Assembly (NCBI GenBank): GCA_900617975.1
Contig: UZAE01000767.1
Span: 1 to 18,612, forward strand
DNA: 18,612 nucleotides
DNA from: Rodentolepis nana
Taxonomy: Eukaryota > Platyhelminthes > Cestoda > Cyclophyllidea > Hymenolepididae
Direction: 5' to 3'
Under the pieces are notes generated by a model. The model worked only from the letters and a program-made list of their open reading frames with translations, was not told the origin of the DNA and did not search any database. Positions 17,994 to 18,612 of this stretch are shown here, in pieces. How positions within the stretch are numbered: the first letter of the stretch is position 1; each line of letters starts with the position of its first letter. The position numbers and the translations under genes are program-made.

Positions 17994-18556
17994 AGCATTA
18001 AGTGACCTACTATTTCTACAGATATGACAATGCTCTTTTCAGTGAAGTTAGTCCTTTGCAAATAATGCGTCAAAGTGCCCACAGAATTGTCTTGTATTTG
18101 TGAGAAATATACTTGATGTAATTGAAGGTGTGTAGACGTCTTAATGAAAAGAAAAATCTGATGTTTATTTTTTGTAATCCTTCCAATTGGACAGAAGGGA
18201 AACAGGCAGCCCCCGAGATCAATGTTTTTACATCGATTTTTTATAAACTATTTTGCACTTACCATCAAATTTTTCATGAATTTGGAGGACACTAATCATA
18301 TTAAAGTTCGTGTTTTAACTGAACTTGGAATATTGCCTGATTTGTAGCATATATATCAAAATCTGATTATCAATTGGTCGGAGCATAGGCTTATTCGCAT
18401 ATTCATTCAATATCATCAATCCCTTTTTAGCCATTTATTCTGGGAAAATAATCAGATAACTTTTATCAGAAAATAGAGACGCGTTCATGCCAATAGCTCG
18501 AAATCCTAAAATAAAAGGCAAATGTGCCTCCATTAATCCCTATTACTCTTTATCAT
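17994..18556. other. AT-rich non-coding spacer
   Basis: No gene, RNA or repeat is recognisable between copy D and the terminal microsatellite. Confidence 0.5.
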
Positions 18557-18560
18557 TCCT

Positions 18561-18570
18561 TCTCTCACTC

Positions 18571-18612
<42 letters not shown>
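18561..18612 (+). repeat. (CT)n microsatellite running off the window
   Basis: CT/TC units with two early A interruptions (18567, 18573) continue without break to the last base, so the true length is unknown. The opposite strand is (GA)n. Confidence 0.95.

Overview
The window looks like gene-poor, AT-rich nuclear DNA from an animal, most likely an arthropod. Its only recognisable coding sequence is a fragment of a jockey/X-element-like LINE. The wording of that protein (QWNAGG, GDFNAH, GSGHKPV, NYRPISL, GFRPQRSTNQ) recalls LINE proteins I associate with spiders, but the host assignment is an inference. Long TG, TA, CT, poly-C and poly-G tracts also fit a eukaryotic intergenic or intronic region. 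I see no complete host gene, tRNA, rRNA or CRISPR array.

Four related retroelements stand out. Copy A (1-350, minus strand, 3' end cut by the window edge), copy B (6461-6780, minus) and copy D (17656-17980, plus) are short, non-coding and SINE-like, about 320-350 bp each. Copy C (7951-9902, minus) is about 1.95 kb and carries an endonuclease plus the N-terminal part of a reverse transcriptase (8044-9798). All four share about 80-95 nt at the 5' end and about 45 nt at the 3' end, so A, B and D appear to be non-autonomous relatives of the LINE represented by C. C itself lacks the RT catalytic core.

The main discovery is the shared 5' end. In every copy the first 72-73 nt can be drawn as a hepatitis-delta-like (HDV-like) self-cleaving ribozyme: a 7-bp P1, an 8-9-bp P2, a 3-bp P3 with a UCCUCG-type L3 loop, a GGGCAAC-type J1.1/4, a short P4 (GTAT/ATAC), and a J4/2 holding the expected catalytic C. 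In copy D a perfect 13-bp target-site duplication directly abuts ribozyme nucleotide G1, so the predicted self-cleavage site is the 5' end of the inserted element. Copy B shows the same with a decayed duplication. Helices are intact in C and nearly so in A, weakened in B, and P1 is broken in D. This suggests a family in which both the LINE and its short derivatives trim their own 5' ends from read-through transcripts.

Layout: 1-350 copy A; 351-6310 AT-rich spacer with a GC-richer unidentified block (about 1200-1580), a C17 run and a (TG)19 run; 6316-6420 a small GC-rich patch with a perfect four-unit heat-shock element, a G10 run and a CCAAT box, just beside copy B (6461-6780); 6792-7938 spacer; 7951-9902 copy C inserted in a TA microsatellite; 9943-17642 a long AT-rich spacer with one weak terminal-exon candidate (16425-16632, minus); 17643-17993 copy D with its duplications; then spacer and a CT repeat running off the window end.
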